A program made the translations under genes and the position numbers. From contig CAMBBS010000031.1 in assembly GCA_945863875.1 (NCBI GenBank), positions 1-54,026 on the forward strand: a stretch of DNA of 54,026 nt, read 5' to 3'. This stretch comes from Desulfopila aestuarii DSM 18488. Lineage in GTDB: Bacteria; Desulfobacterota; Desulfobulbia; Desulfobulbales; Desulfocapsaceae. The first letter of the stretch is position 1; the number at the start of each line of letters is the position of its first letter. The notes under the pieces are model-generated. The model saw only the letters and a list, made by a program, of their open reading frames with translations. It did no database searches and was not told the origin of the DNA. Below are positions 1 to 8,850 of the stretch, one piece after another.

Positions 1-954
1 TAAAAACATAGTTTGAATTCCAGAGGTCTGGAGAGCGACCAGGCAGATAGGTATAGAGCTGATAAAAACACCGATAACTGGAATGAAGCTGCAGAAAAAA
101 ACGATTACTGAAAGAAAGACCACATGTTCGCCGATCCCAAGTATTGATACACCTATTGCGGTCAAGATGCTGTTAATAGTGGCAACAATAAACTGAGCTT
201 CGAGCGCTCTCCCGAGTACATGGGAGAAGTCGCGTATATCATCGGCGACACTCAGGTAGATGAAGCGAAGCTTGGTATTTTCTAACTCTCGCACACTTAC
301 CGCAAGTCTCGGTAGATCAAGAACAATGAGAAAGGAAAAGAGTAAAGAAAGGAGAAAAGTTGAGCCCACCGTGGCAATTTTTCCACCAATATTTCCTAAA
401 GTGCTAAGGAGACGGTTGACAGATTCAATGCCGCCGGATTCCTCCCCCACCGTAAGTACCTGCTGGAGCATGGCGCGGGTTGGTGAATAAGCAAGGTCTT
501 TTCTTTCTACCACCGGTTTGGTACTTTCCGGCTCTTCGAGGATTAATTCCGGAAACACTTCAGCAAGAAGCGGATATTTGTTGCTGAATTCGACAATCTC
601 CTGATCCGCCCGGCTGAGATAGGAGGAAAACTGGCTCACAAAGAGTTCCGTCTGGACTTTGACTTTGGGCACAAGGAATACACCGGCAATGCCAAGTATG
701 GTCAGTAAACAAATTGCTACAAGAACTGCTCGAACAGTCCTGTTTTTGAGGTATTTCTCTAATCTATTTACCCCGTTTACCTGGATTTTAGAAAAAACAA
801 AGGTGAGAAAAAGCAAAAGAAAGAAGGAGCGAAGCAGAAAGATCAAACCAATCAACGTCCCCCAAACCATGATGATCGCAAAATGGTGGAAAATGCGATC
901 CCAGGGATGTGGTAAAGAGCTGAAAGGCGGCAGGTTTGTTTTTATCGAAGGCAT
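1..954 (-). CDS. AI-2E family transporter (PerM/UPF0118), 3' end cut by window edge
   Basis: I translated this frame by hand from the minus strand. It begins MPSIKTNLPPFSS and runs open to the window edge (about 318 residues visible). An early hydrophobic pair of segments (about residues 25-50 and 75-95) is followed by a soluble loop and then hydrophobic segments typical of the AI-2E/PerM membrane protein family, including LLSLLFSFLIVLDLPRL and the F(I/V)P-V-I-G type segment near the cut end (FFCSFIPVIGVF). Members are multi-pass inner-membrane proteins; some export autoinducer-2 or Na+/H+, but the substrate cannot be told here. The start is the first ATG of the open frame; no strong Shine-Dalgarno precedes it. 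A second, unlinked AI-2E protein lies at 12.5 kb. The C-terminus is missing only because of the window boundary. Confidence 0.8.
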   Translation of the reverse strand, partial: MPSIKTNLPPFSSLPHPWDRIFHHFAIIMVWGTLIGLIFLLRSFFLLLFLTFVFSKIQVNGVNRLEKYLKNRTVRAVLVAICLLTILGIAGVFLVPKVKVQTELFVSQFSSYLSRADQEIVEFSNKYPLLAEVFPELILEEPESTKPVVERKDLAYSPTRAMLQQVLTVGEESGGIESVNRLLSTLGNIGGKIATVGSTFLLSLLFSFLIVLDLPRLAVSVRELENTKLRFIYLSVADDIRDFSHVLGRALEAQFIVATINSILTAIGVSILGIGEHVVFLSVIVFFCSFIPVIGVFISSIPICLVALQTSGIQTMFL

Positions 955-1099
955 ATGGGTGTATTTAAACGAACGACTCTGAGGTACATAGTTTTTTTCG
1001 TAACATCGTTAATAATTTTAACTATTATCCCAATGTAGCTGATGCCGGGCTAGAGTTTAGGGAAGAAAAAATTGATAGAGATAGGTTCAGCCTATCTCA

Positions 1100-2068
1100 T
1101 TATGCAAGAATTTCCATGACTAAAAAGGCAGTGTATCCTATATAGCTGGCCAGCAGTACTGTAGCCTCAAGACGATTGATCCGGCCCGGCCCTCTAAAAC
1201 CGAAGCAGAAGACAAAAAGGAGGAACGTCAGAATGGTCATTGTCATTACATCCCTGGATAGAACTTCCGGGGCAACAGTTGCGGGATGAATCGCCGCGGC
1301 GACTCCGACCACTGCCAGCGTATTGAAAAGGTTGGATCCAAGTATATTGCCTAAAGCAATGTCGTGTTCTCCCTTGCGGGCCGCTATCAACGAAGAAGCT
1401 AATTCTGGAAGAGATGTGCCTAGAGCCACTATTGTCAAGCCGATGATCAAATCACTGACGCCAAAGCCATGAGCTATTTCTACCGCCCCCCAGACAAGGA
1501 TGCGAGAACTGACAATCAACAAAACCAAACCTACAACAAGCCAAAGTAAAGATTGCCTTAAAGGGACAGTATGTGCATCAAGTTCCTTTACAACTTCAAG
1601 ACCTAAGGCATCAGCACGTTGCCTGAATCCTTGAAAGATAGTCCAGGCAACAAGCCCCCCGAAAACCGCCAACAAGCACCAGGCATCGATTCGCGAAAGT
1701 TGGCCATCCAAGAGTTGAAATGCGGCAAATCCGGTAACGACAAGCAGGATAGGCAGTTCTTTCCGTAACACACCAGAGTGGACAGCTATTGGACTAATCA
1801 AAGCAGTCAGACCCAAGATCAAGGCGATATTGGTAATATTGGACCCGTAAGCGTTGCCGAATGCCAGGCTTGGGTTTTCCTGCAGAGCGGCCAATGCCGA
1901 AACGATCATTTCGGGGGCCGATGTACCAAATCCGACAATCACCATGCCGATAAGCAACGGCGGCATGCCAAAATGCCGTGCCGAGGCGGCCGATCCTTCC
2001 ACAAAACGGTCGGCACTCCAAACCAGCATTAATAAACTGACAACAACTGCGACACATGCAAGCGCCAT
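1100..2068 (-). CDS. Calcium/sodium antiporter (CaCA family, YrbG type)
   Basis: The 322-residue product is a multi-pass inner-membrane cation exchanger. Two inverted repeats each carry the family's ion-binding alpha motif: GFGTSAPE near residues 46-53 in the first half and ALGTSLPE near residues 215-222 in the second, each followed by a GN-x-x-GSN segment (GNAYGSNITN and GNILGSNLFN). Ten hydrophobic stretches are spread over the length, and the size matches the roughly 320-residue YrbG-type bacterial exchangers. It would use the Na+ gradient to extrude Ca2+; the true cation preference is inferred from family only. The gene stands alone between the AI-2E gene and a non-coding stretch, so no operon partner is evident. 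The ATG chosen opens directly on the first membrane segment. Confidence 0.9.
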   Translation of the reverse strand: MALACVAVVVSLLMLVWSADRFVEGSAASARHFGMPPLLIGMVIVGFGTSAPEMIVSALAALQENPSLAFGNAYGSNITNIALILGLTALISPIAVHSGVLRKELPILLVVTGFAAFQLLDGQLSRIDAWCLLAVFGGLVAWTIFQGFRQRADALGLEVVKELDAHTVPLRQSLLWLVVGLVLLIVSSRILVWGAVEIAHGFGVSDLIIGLTIVALGTSLPELASSLIAARKGEHDIALGNILGSNLFNTLAVVGVAAAIHPATVAPEVLSRDVMTMTILTFLLFVFCFGFRGPGRINRLEATVLLASYIGYTAFLVMEILA

Positions 2069-2578
2069 GAAATGAACTCCGAAAACAATTCTGGTTGAAA
2101 TTGTACGACTATAAACTGCATTAAATTTAATCCCAGGATAAATACCTTGATTTTCACCTGCTATTCACACCCAATCTATAAAATTGTCAAGCTCTGAACT
2201 GGCGAAAAATTCGGGAGTATGTGTAATGCTGAGCCCCATTAGCAGGCCCAAAGGAGAAATCGTGAAGAACAAAAGATATGCGGAATGAAAATCGGTCAGA
2301 TAGTACGGAAGGTATCTCGTTGACACTGTTTAATGGGGGGAGATCGGTACTCCAATGGGAGAAACAGAGTTGAACATGTTGATTCATTTTTTTTCCATTT
2401 GTTGCTCTCCTAAGTTAATGTTTGTTGTCAAAGATTAAAGCCCTGTTTGGTTCGATGAGCGAAGTCATAAGTACCCATTCTCTGGTAGACTAGAAGAACC
2501 CTTACAAAGAGCTATCTGACCAGATGGCCCCAAAAATAAACCGCCGGCACAATGTTAACTTTATGCCGGCGGTATCGA
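2069..2578. other. Non-coding stretch between antiporter and Tim44-domain gene
   Basis: About 510 bases without a convincing gene. A 66-codon minus-strand frame (2187-2387) has no recognisable domain and no good ribosome site, so I treat it as chance. The stretch must contain the antiporter promoter near its left end, and it holds the Tim44-gene terminator at its right end. Nothing else is recognised. Confidence 0.6.
2531..2573 (-). terminator. Rho-independent terminator of the Tim44-domain gene
   Basis: On the minus strand a 10-bp perfect stem (ACCGCCGGCA paired with TGCCGGCGGT) with a 14-base AT-rich loop is followed by TTTATTTTT. It begins five bases after the stop codon of the Tim44-domain gene. 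Confidence 0.8.
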
Positions 2579-3505
2579 TCAGCGTTCTTTTAAGCCTTCT
2601 AGCCTCCAATCCTGAGTACCGGTAGCTCTAGCCCAGGTCCACTCCTCTCGGAACTTGACTGGGTTGGTCATGCTGCCGGAAACCAGTTCACCGCTCTTGT
2701 CATCGACTGTGTAATCAAGAAGATTGGCGGTAAACAGCACTGTGACGAAGTCCTCACGACCGTCACTGCCGGCTTGAATGATCTCAACTCCGCGAACGGC
2801 AATGGATTCTAATTTGTTGATATGGCCATTGCTGCGCATTTCAGTAAAATGTTCTTCATACTCCTGGGCCAGCTGCTCTCCGAGGAGATGGTGATAAGAA
2901 TCAAGCTCGCGGCGCATCCATCCGGCCTGCACTTTGAAAAAGACGTCGGAGGCTATTTCTATAAAATACGTCGGATCGAAATCCCTGTCGGCCCGCTTGA
3001 TCTGGTTTATGCCATCACCCACCAAATTTTCACCGATAATCAGTGGAGGCGGTGGCCGGGTGATAGTATCATTGCCTCCACCAAAGGTGTTGGATGGCTG
3101 AACTCCCTGTCGGGAGTATATAGGGACAGGTACCTCCTTGCCTTGTCGGGTTTTGGCAAATCTCCTGTAGAGGAAGAAAGCTACGCCGCCGAGAATCAAC
3201 AAGGGTAGAATTCCCATGCCGGAGCCTCCACCTCCGAACATCGAGCCAAAAAGCATTCCGCCGATAGCACCGCCGAGAAGGCCACCCATCATGCCTCGCC
3301 CGAAACCACCGCCGGTTGCAGAGGCACCTGCTGGAGCACTCGCTGGAGCTTTGCTGGGGCTTGAACTGAAGGATTTTCCACCCAACTTGGAGCGGGCATC
3401 AGCATAATCGGTCATCAGCCCACCTTCAATGAGGGTGAACGCGATAAGCATCAAAAAAATCGGTGCGAATCTCTTCCATAATATTGTCATAGTCCTTTTT
3501 TTCAT
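2579..3505 (-). CDS. Tim44-domain secreted/membrane protein
   Basis: From the internal ATG giving MKKRTMTILWKRF the product is 308 residues; an ATG eleven codons upstream would also keep the frame. The N-terminus has basic residues and a hydrophobic stretch (FLMLIAFTLIEGG) like a signal peptide. A Ser/Ala/Pro linker (SFSSSPSKAPASAPAG) and a glycine-rich run with GGLLGGAIGGMLFGSMFGGG follow, then one hydrophobic helix (ILPLLILGGVAFFLYRRF). The C-terminal half (about residues 150-305) matches the Tim44-like fold of bacterial proteins: DPTYFIEIASDVFFKVQAGW, then VRGVEIIQAGSDG and FREEWTWAR. Bacterial Tim44-domain proteins are associated with membranes, but the role is unknown. The gene is monocistronic, with its own terminator. 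Confidence 0.85.
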   Translation of the reverse strand: MKKRTMTILWKRFAPIFLMLIAFTLIEGGLMTDYADARSKLGGKSFSSSPSKAPASAPAGASATGGGFGRGMMGGLLGGAIGGMLFGSMFGGGGSGMGILPLLILGGVAFFLYRRFAKTRQGKEVPVPIYSRQGVQPSNTFGGGNDTITRPPPPLIIGENLVGDGINQIKRADRDFDPTYFIEIASDVFFKVQAGWMRRELDSYHHLLGEQLAQEYEEHFTEMRSNGHINKLESIAVRGVEIIQAGSDGREDFVTVLFTANLLDYTVDDKSGELVSGSMTNPVKFREEWTWARATGTQDWRLEGLKER

Positions 3506-3795
3506 CTCCATTTCTAATTTTTGGTTGTCAGCCATCAAAGCAAGTTGACAGGTTGTTGTTCTTCAGATGCATGCACAGTGCTATTATCACCACTGAGTGC
3601 TTTGAAAAGGCTAAAACATCAAACCCCAAGGCCATTCTTCCTCATCCGATCTATCAAGATAACCAGAAGAGTATTTTATAACAAATAGATAATAGTAGGC
3701 ATCAGATTCGATTAAATCGAAAATGCATTTACCTTGCCATTTATTGGTTAAAGGCAAAAAAGGAGAGTGTCATCTGAACCTTGAGGACGGATCTA

Positions 3796-3811
3796 GTGTT
3801 TACTTGCATAA
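3796..3811 (+). repeat. IS630 left terminal inverted repeat
   Basis: GTGTTTACTTGCATAA, identical to the reverse complement of the right end over 16 bases and preceded by the TA target dinucleotide. Confidence 0.9.
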
Positions 3812-3863
3812 TTAAACGATATGATACAGATTTCTTTCATCCCCTATGTGAAAGGAGTCGCTT

Positions 3864-4936
3864 ATGCCTAGAAAAGCCCCACCTCCGCCATGCAATGAAA
3901 AAGATCGCCAGACTCTCCGGGAATGGGCGGCCAGCAGAAGTATGGAGGCCCGTTTGGTTGAACGAGCACAAATGATTTGCAAGCTTCTTGACGGAGAATC
4001 CGTCAGCAAAGTCGCCAGCGATCTTAAAGTACGTCCGAATACGATCATTGACTGGCGCAACCGCTTTGCTGTTCAAGGAATTACCGGACTATATGATCGG
4101 CCACGTTCCGGCAAGCCGCCAAAATATGACGAAGATTTTCGCGCACGCGTTTTAAAAACATTGAAACAGCCTCCACCACGCGGCCAATCCTGCTGGGACG
4201 GCCCGGCAGTTGCCAGGCATCTTGGTGCATCCGCTGATGCAGTTTGGCGTGTACTTCGTAAACAAAACATTTGTCTGGCCCGACAACGAAGCTGGTGCGT
4301 CAGCACTGATCCAGAGTTTGCACCAAAAGCCGCCGATATTGTCGGACTGTATCTAGCCCCGCCTGAAAAAGCTCTGGTGATCTCGGTGGATGAAAAGCCA
4401 AGCATTCAGGCGTTGGAGCGAGCCACCGGTTATGTTTGCACTAGCAACGGAAAGTTGTGCGCGGACTCAAGAGTACCTATAAACGACATGGTACCTTGAA
4501 TCTTTTTGCAGCGCTGAACGTGGCCAAGGGCGTCATTCATACGCAGATCACAGAATTCAAGAGACGGGTGGAATTTTTGGCGTTCATGGATCAGGTGCTC
4601 TTGGAATTACCAGGCAGTAATGAGAAAGAAATTCATGTCATTCTCGACAATTATTGTATTCACAAACGCAATGACGAATGGCTGGCGCTACACCCGAACG
4701 TCAGATTTCATTTTACACCGACTTCTGCAAGTTGGCTAAACCAAGTGGAGATATGGTTTGGAATCCTCTCCCGCAAAGCTTTGAAGAATGCCAGTTTTAA
4801 AAGCGTAAATGAACTATGTGCAGACATCGAAGCCTTTGTCCAAGCGTATCAAGTGAACGCCAAACCATTTGTGTGGCACAAGCGAGAGGTAGAGGGCTCA
4901 CAGCCGAGAAATACTATCTCAAATTTATGCAAGTAA
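3864..4936 (+). pseudogene. IS630-family transposase, frameshifted
   Basis: The first frame (3864-4499) starts MPRKAPPPPC after a good AAAGGAG ribosome site and carries the helix-turn-helix (VSKVASDLKVRPNTIIDWRN) and the first catalytic Asp in ISVDEKPSIQAL. The second frame continues MRGLKSTYKRHGTLNLF... with the second Asp in ILDNYCIHK and the terminal Glu in SWLNQVEIWFG, giving a full DDE set. The frames join around 4449-4457. There GGAAAGTTGTGCGC reads GK-L-C-A, whereas one more A (GGAAAAG) would restore TSNGKVVRGLKST, the usual family sequence. I therefore see a one-base deletion in an A-run. There is no A6/A7 slippery heptamer, so programmed frameshifting is unlikely. Confidence 0.88.
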
Positions 4937-4940
4937 ACAC
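4925..4940 (-). repeat. IS630 right terminal inverted repeat
   Basis: Reverse complement of the left repeat over 16 bases, followed by the TA target dinucleotide. It contains the transposase stop codon TAA. Confidence 0.9.
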
Positions 4941-4942
4941 TA

Positions 4943-5445
4943 GGAGTGTTGAATGAACCTCAAACTGCAGAAACTCTACTGTTTCCATGCATTGGAAAAG
5001 ATTTTTTTGTTGAGAACAACTGGCATCATCAGTTTCGCTTAAGAAGCGATTTCGATAAAGTTCGTGAGGATCAAGATTTTTCTATGAGGTAGGACAAAAA
5101 GGATTTGGTAACTGGCGGCACGGAAGAATATCAGGAAATCTTATATCAAGCTTGACTGTCAACCGAATATTAGGCATGAATATTAGACATATAAAAGTCT
5201 TGTGACGTAGAGGGCTTCAACTTTCCAAGTGAGCGAGTTGTAGAACGCGCTAATGAATATTCGTACGCATCCGCAAGTAGTCAAGATATCGCAACGATCC
5301 AAACGGAACTATGTTTGACAGAGATGGCGGCAAGTAAGCCAGCAACGAGTAGCCTAACCAATTGCTTTTGGATTAGTAACATCTTGAACGGATACCGCGG
5401 TGCTGACGAAGTCAACACCGGGCTGGCCCGTAGGAGAGACCTCGC
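4943..5445. other. Non-coding stretch between IS630 and the ZIP transporter
   Basis: About 500 bases with stop codons in all frames. Visible features are a 13-bp tandem repeat (GAATATTAGGCAT then GAATATTAGACAT, 5165-5190) and a short hairpin just upstream of the transporter (GGTGCTGAC gaa GTCAACACC, one mismatch, 5399-5419). The transporter promoter presumably lies here, but I cannot place it with confidence. Confidence 0.5.
5165..5190 (+). repeat. 13-bp tandem repeat, two copies
   Basis: GAATATTAGGCAT is followed directly by GAATATTAGACAT, 12 of 13 bases identical. It sits in AT-rich non-coding DNA. It may be a paired protein-binding site or chance. Confidence 0.4.
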
Positions 5446-6342
5446 ATGAGAGACGTATGGATTGCCTTTGGATTGACGCTGTTCGCCGGAATGGCGACTG
5501 CGATTGGAAGCGTCATCGCGTTCACGGCGAAGAGAACGGACTATCGTTTTCTCTCGGTAGCAACAGGATTCTCGGCGGGGGTTATGTTATATGTGTCTTT
5601 CGTGGAGATTTATGCCAAGGGTGTCGATTCGCTAGTGGAACGCTTCGGCGAGACTGGAGCACACTGGATCAACGCTAGTTCTTTTTTTGGCGGAATGCTG
5701 CTGATCGGGCTGATTGACAACCTGATCCCGGCCGCGGAGAATCCGCACGAAATCCACTCGGAGGCGGAAACTCTGCCATTGCACGATCCTTCGGCGCGGG
5801 CTCCCGATTTCGATGCCTTGTCAAAGTCGGAGGCCGGATATCCGAACACACACGATCACCGCGCGCATCACAAGCTCCTGCGCATGGGGCTGTTCACAGC
5901 ACTAGCTATTGGAATTCACAACTTCCCGGAAGGATTGGCTACCTTTCTCGCCGCGCTCCAGGACCCGAGCCTCGGAGTGGCCATCGCCATCGCCATCGCC
6001 TTGCATAACATACCTGAAGGCATAAGCGTTTCAGTCCCCATTTTCTACGCCACCGGCAGCCGGAAGAAGGCGTTCCTCTACTCAACTCTCAGCGGCCTGG
6101 CTGAACCCATAGGGGCAATCATCGCATATGCCGCGATCCGGTTCTTCCTCGGTGGCAACAGTGGGGCGATTCCTCCGGAAATCATGGGGATCCTTTTCGG
6201 CGGCGTGGCAGGCATCATGGTGTATATCAGCCTCGATGAGTTACTGCCCACGAGCCGCGCCTACGGTAAAGGGCACGATAGTATCTTTGGATTGGTTGCA
6301 GGCATGCTGGTGATGGCCCTCAGCTTGTTGTTGATGAAGTAG
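5446..6342 (+). CDS. zupT: ZIP-family divalent metal transporter (ZupT-like)
   Basis: The 298-residue inner-membrane protein takes up Zn2+ and related divalent metals. It shows the family hallmarks: [15 protein letters not shown] in an early helix, a His-rich cytoplasmic loop (THDHRAHHK, about residues 133-141), the metal-site helix [11 protein letters not shown] (about residues 163-173) and the paired [14 protein letters not shown] (about residues 185-199). The late segment [14 protein letters not shown] is also typical of ZupT. The length is slightly longer than E. coli ZupT (257) because of the acidic/His loop. The start is supported by GGAGAG a few bases upstream. The gene stands alone within the mobile-looking 4-8.4 kb stretch, so acquisition with the neighbouring integrase element is possible but not shown. 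Confidence 0.92.
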   Translation: MRDVWIAFGLTLFAGMATAIGSVIAFTAKRTDYRFLSVATGFSAGVMLYVSFVEIYAKGVDSLVERFGETGAHWINASSFFGGMLLIGLIDNLIPAAENPHEIHSEAETLPLHDPSARAPDFDALSKSEAGYPNTHDHRAHHKLLRMGLFTALAIGIHNFPEGLATFLAALQDPSLGVAIAIAIALHNIPEGISVSVPIFYATGSRKKAFLYSTLSGLAEPIGAIIAYAAIRFFLGGNSGAIPPEIMGILFGGVAGIMVYISLDELLPTSRAYGKGHDSIFGLVAGMLVMALSLLLMK

Positions 6343-6707
6343 CAGCCAATCTGGGCCAACCAGCGGCTTCTGCGTACGGGATACCGCCCATCGGAGAACA
6401 GTGATGTTGAAATTGCCAGACAGAATCTATCGATTTCAGAAAACCAACAAAACTGAAGACTGCTACTGTATCTTCTTCCAGATGAGACCTCGAACTTATT
6501 CTCGATTAATGTGGGCTCAGGTTGATATTATTGCGGGTCCGGGTGTTTATCCTTGCTGATATGAATGTCACGAAGTCTTGGAGGAGTTCTTTGCCTCCGG
6601 TTGTTCGAGTGGTATGCCGAGGAATGTTCGAAATCGGCAACAAAGAAGATCTAACGAAAAAATACACAGAGGGACAAAACACCGTCAACCTGAATGATAC
6701 GGTGAAT

Positions 6708-6751
6708 ACCGATCGAATATCGATCCAATATCGATCAAATATCGATGATAC
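6708..6751 (+). repeat. Four tandem 11-bp ATCGAT-containing units
   Basis: ACCGATCGAAT, ATCGATCCAAT, ATCGATCAAAT and ATCGATGATAC follow each other without gaps. The 11-bp period places the ATCGAT cores on one face of the helix, as in iterons or operator arrays. No replication protein is encoded nearby. Confidence 0.7.
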
Positions 6752-6800
6752 ACTGCAAGCTGTATATTGGGAAATATATACAAATGCTCTGTTGCAACAG

Positions 6801-7005
6801 CGCAACTTTTAGGCGCTGGAAACAAGTTAAAAGTTGCGTGTCCTGAAAGTGAGAGTTGCGTTGTGGTTGCGAGCCATGTTGCGGCGCAAATCCTCAACAA
6901 TATTGAGGTAGGCGACAACGGTTTCACTTTCGTTGCTAAGAGAGTTGCGTCGTTTAGGGTGATGGTTGCGCAGTTGCGTTGCATAGTATCGCAACTACGC
7001 AACTG
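6801..7005. repeat. Cluster of GTTGCG / CGCAAC words forming inverted repeats
   Basis: GTTGCG occurs seven times and its complement CGCAAC three times in about 205 bases. Two outer pairs form clear hairpins: CGCAACTTTT (6801-6810) with AAAAGTTGCG (6829-6838), and CAGTTGCG (6971-6978) with CGCAACTG (6998-7005). No gene explains the pattern. Confidence 0.65.
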
Positions 7006-7235
7006 TTCAAAGTTAAATGAGTTCAATTCCCCGGTCGGCTGCATCTTCCTTCGTTAAGAATAAAGAATCTCATTACTGCTATAACTGTCAGCGTTAACCT
7101 GAAAATGCTAAAATTTCCGTCTTATAAAAATGCTGTTTTTTCTCCAGCGGAAGTACAAATTTCCAAAAGGCAATTTATTGCATTTTCACGAGGACGCTGA
7201 AAACCTTCTTGATCAGCACGGTCTTTCCCAGCTCA

Positions 7236-8420
7236 TCAGCTTTCGGTTTTCAGCTTATCCAGATAGTCCGCCCACGCCTGCATCATCCTCTTTCGTTCAG
7301 GCAAAAACTCAGCATAGTTATATGCCGCCCGAACACTGTTTCGCTCAGAGTGCGCAAGTTGCCGCTCTATAGCATCACGATTCCATCCTTGCTCGTTTAA
7401 CAATGTGCTGGCCATACTCCTAAATCCGTGACCGCTCATTTCATCTTTACCATAATCCATACGGCGCAGGGCCGACAGAACAGCATTTTCGCTCATCGGC
7501 CTTAAACCTGTTCTTGGACTTGGAAAGACATACTTCCCTTTGCCTGTCAACGGTTGGAGTTCACACAAAACAACCATTGCTTGCCGTGACAATGGAACTA
7601 TATGAAGAACACCGGCCTTCATTTTCTCGCCAGGAATACGCCACTCTGACGCCTCAATGTTGATCTCTGCCCATTCAGCATGTCGCAACTCGCCGGGACG
7701 AACAAAAACCAAAGGCGCAAGGCGCAATGCGCACCTGGTGACAATGCTGCCCTTATAACCATCGATTGATCGAAGCAGACCTACAATTTCTTTTGGATCG
7801 GTAATTGTTGCCATGTGTCTGCCACAGGCAGGAGGGATAGCTCCCCGCAAATCGCCGGAAGGGTCACGGTCAGCACGGCCTGTTGCAACAGCATACCTGA
7901 AAACCTGTCCGCAAACCTGGTGTGTTCGGTGAGCTGTTTCGATGGTTCCCTTGCCCTCAATCCTTCTCAGTACCGCCAACAATTCTGGCGGAATGATTTC
8001 TCTGATCGCTTTTGCCCCTATCCATGGAAAAACATAAAGCTCAAGCCGTCGAAGAAGTTTGCTGGCATGACTGTCCTTCCAAGTGTGTAAGTTTCTATTG
8101 TGCCATTCGCGGGCAATTACCTCAAAGGTCTCAGCTTCTTGAGTATCAGCCGTCTTCTGTGCTTTTTTTGCATCAGCAGGATCGACACCATTCGCCAGCA
8201 ACGCCCTTGCCTGATCACGCCGCTGTCTGGCTGTTGCCAGGCTCACATCTGGATATACCCCGAAGGCAAGAGTCTTCTGCTTGCCGTCGAACCGATACGA
8301 CCAACGCCAATATTTCGATCCGGTCGGCCTGATCTCAAGATACAAACCCCGCCCATCAGAAATTTTTTTCACCTTACCTTCAGCCTTCGTTTGCCTTACT
8401 GCCAAGTCACTCAGAGCCAT
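7236..8420 (-). CDS. Tyrosine recombinase / P4-type integrase
   Basis: The 394-residue protein is a site-specific recombinase of the P4/CP4-57 integrase group. The N-terminal arm-binding domain begins MALSDLAVRQTKAEGKVKKISDGRGLYLEI, the characteristic DUF4102-like opening with the GLYLEIRPTGSKYWRWSYR segment. A SAM-like core-binding domain follows (about residues 100-185). The catalytic domain shows the Arg in VRPGELRHAEW, the His-x-x-Arg pair in SGHGFRSMAST, the second His in QLAHSERN and the nucleophilic Tyr in RAAYNYAEFLPERKRMM. A strong GGGAGG ribosome site supports the start. It lies just downstream of tRNA-Met and in the same orientation, the usual position of an integrase whose element recombined at a tRNA 3' end. 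No excisionase or second attachment site was found. Confidence 0.93.
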   Translation of the reverse strand: MALSDLAVRQTKAEGKVKKISDGRGLYLEIRPTGSKYWRWSYRFDGKQKTLAFGVYPDVSLATARQRRDQARALLANGVDPADAKKAQKTADTQEAETFEVIAREWHNRNLHTWKDSHASKLLRRLELYVFPWIGAKAIREIIPPELLAVLRRIEGKGTIETAHRTHQVCGQVFRYAVATGRADRDPSGDLRGAIPPACGRHMATITDPKEIVGLLRSIDGYKGSIVTRCALRLAPLVFVRPGELRHAEWAEINIEASEWRIPGEKMKAGVLHIVPLSRQAMVVLCELQPLTGKGKYVFPSPRTGLRPMSENAVLSALRRMDYGKDEMSGHGFRSMASTLLNEQGWNRDAIERQLAHSERNSVRAAYNYAEFLPERKRMMQAWADYLDKLKTES

Positions 8421-8422
8421 TT

Positions 8423-8473
8423 TGTTGGTACCTCCCTTTTAATGATCATCATGTACCAACAGATATACCAACA
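8423..8473. promoter_or_regulatory. Three TACCAACA / TGTTGGTA sites before the integrase gene
   Basis: TGTTGGTA overlaps the integrase ribosome-site region at 8423-8430. TACCAACA recurs at 8454-8461 and 8466-8473, the last two 12 bases apart. Such clusters next to an integrase gene are often arm-type or excisionase/autoregulation sites; that role is inferred. Confidence 0.4.
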
Positions 8474-8630
8474 AAAAGAGTGGATTTCAATAGACGACAC
8501 CAAACACCAATGAACGACGAAAAGGTAGAGAGAGCAGACAGTCACCACATATCAAACGACAAGAAAACAGCATATCAGCTGAAAATCACAACATAATAAA
8601 GACTACAATAGACGACTATAGATGCTGTAG

Positions 8631-8673
8631 AAAACAAAAAAGGCCAGTTCTGGGAAATCCCAAAAACTGGCCT
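8631..8673 (-). terminator. Rho-independent terminator after tRNA-Met
   Basis: On the minus strand AGGCCAGTT pairs with AACTGGCCT (9 bp) around an inner TGGGATTTCCCA fold, followed by TTTTTGTTTT. It begins about a dozen bases after the tRNA CCA end. Confidence 0.8.
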
Positions 8674-8684
8674 AAATATGTAAA

Positions 8685-8761
8685 TGGTGGCGATGCAGGG
8701 AATCGAACCCCGGACACTGCGGATATGAGCCGCATGCTCTAACCATCTGAGCTACATCGCC
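8685..8761 (-). tRNA. tRNA-Met (CAU), encoded CCA
   Basis: The 77-base gene reads GGCGATG (acceptor), TAGCTCAGATGGTTAGAGC (D arm), an anticodon arm TGCGG-CTCATAT-CCGCA with anticodon CAU, a TTCGATTC-type T loop and CATCGCC-A-CCA at the 3' end. The acceptor strands pair perfectly over 7 bp, which excludes initiator tRNA (that has a 1-72 mismatch). Elongator Met is favoured over Ile-lysidine CAU by its resemblance to known elongators, but that distinction is not certain. The integrase next door suggests that the 3' half serves as an attachment site. Confidence 0.92.
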
Positions 8762-8778
8762 ATGGTATAAGGCGAAGA

Positions 8779-8807
8779 AAATTACCTTATTGCCGCATCT
8801 CTGTCAA
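8779..8807 (-). promoter_or_regulatory. Likely sigma-70 promoter of tRNA-Met
   Basis: On the minus strand a perfect TTGACA is followed 17 bases later by TAATTT, ending about 18 bases before the tRNA 5' end. The spacing is ideal; the -10 match is only partial. Confidence 0.5.
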
Positions 8808-8850
8808 TATTTTTCAGACACTAATTTCAAAAATGATCGCATCAAACGAC

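Larger units (their letters stand above)
3796..4940 (+). mobile_element. IS630-family insertion sequence, complete ends, about 1145 bp
   Basis: Both ends carry a perfect 16-bp inverted repeat GTGTTTACTTGCATAA. The element is flanked on each side by a TA dinucleotide (3794-3795 and 4941-4942), the target duplication expected of the IS630/Tc1/mariner group. The length and the single DDE transposase reading direction fit that family. The transposase stop codon lies inside the right repeat, a compact arrangement. The internal frameshift means this copy probably cannot move itself unless a source of transposase exists elsewhere. Confidence 0.92.
6343..7235. other. Non-coding, repeat-rich stretch between ZIP transporter and integrase
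   Basis: About 890 bases with no credible gene: several overlapping frames of 80-119 codons lie on both strands, none with a recognisable domain. It contains an 11-bp tandem array (6708-6751), a cluster of GTTGCG/CGCAAC words forming inverted repeats (6801-7005), and an AT-rich portion next to the integrase 3' end. The content suggests regulatory or attachment DNA of an integrated element, but no function is established. Confidence 0.5.

Noticed and set aside
4440-4500. Programmed frameshift in the IS630 transposase
   Set aside because: No A6/A7 slippery run is present. The sequence is explained by one missing A in GGAAAAG, so a simple deletion is preferred.
6522-7057. Overlapping frames of 80-119 codons in the repeat-rich stretch
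   Set aside because: They overlap on both strands, have no recognisable domains and are built from the GTTGCG repeats.
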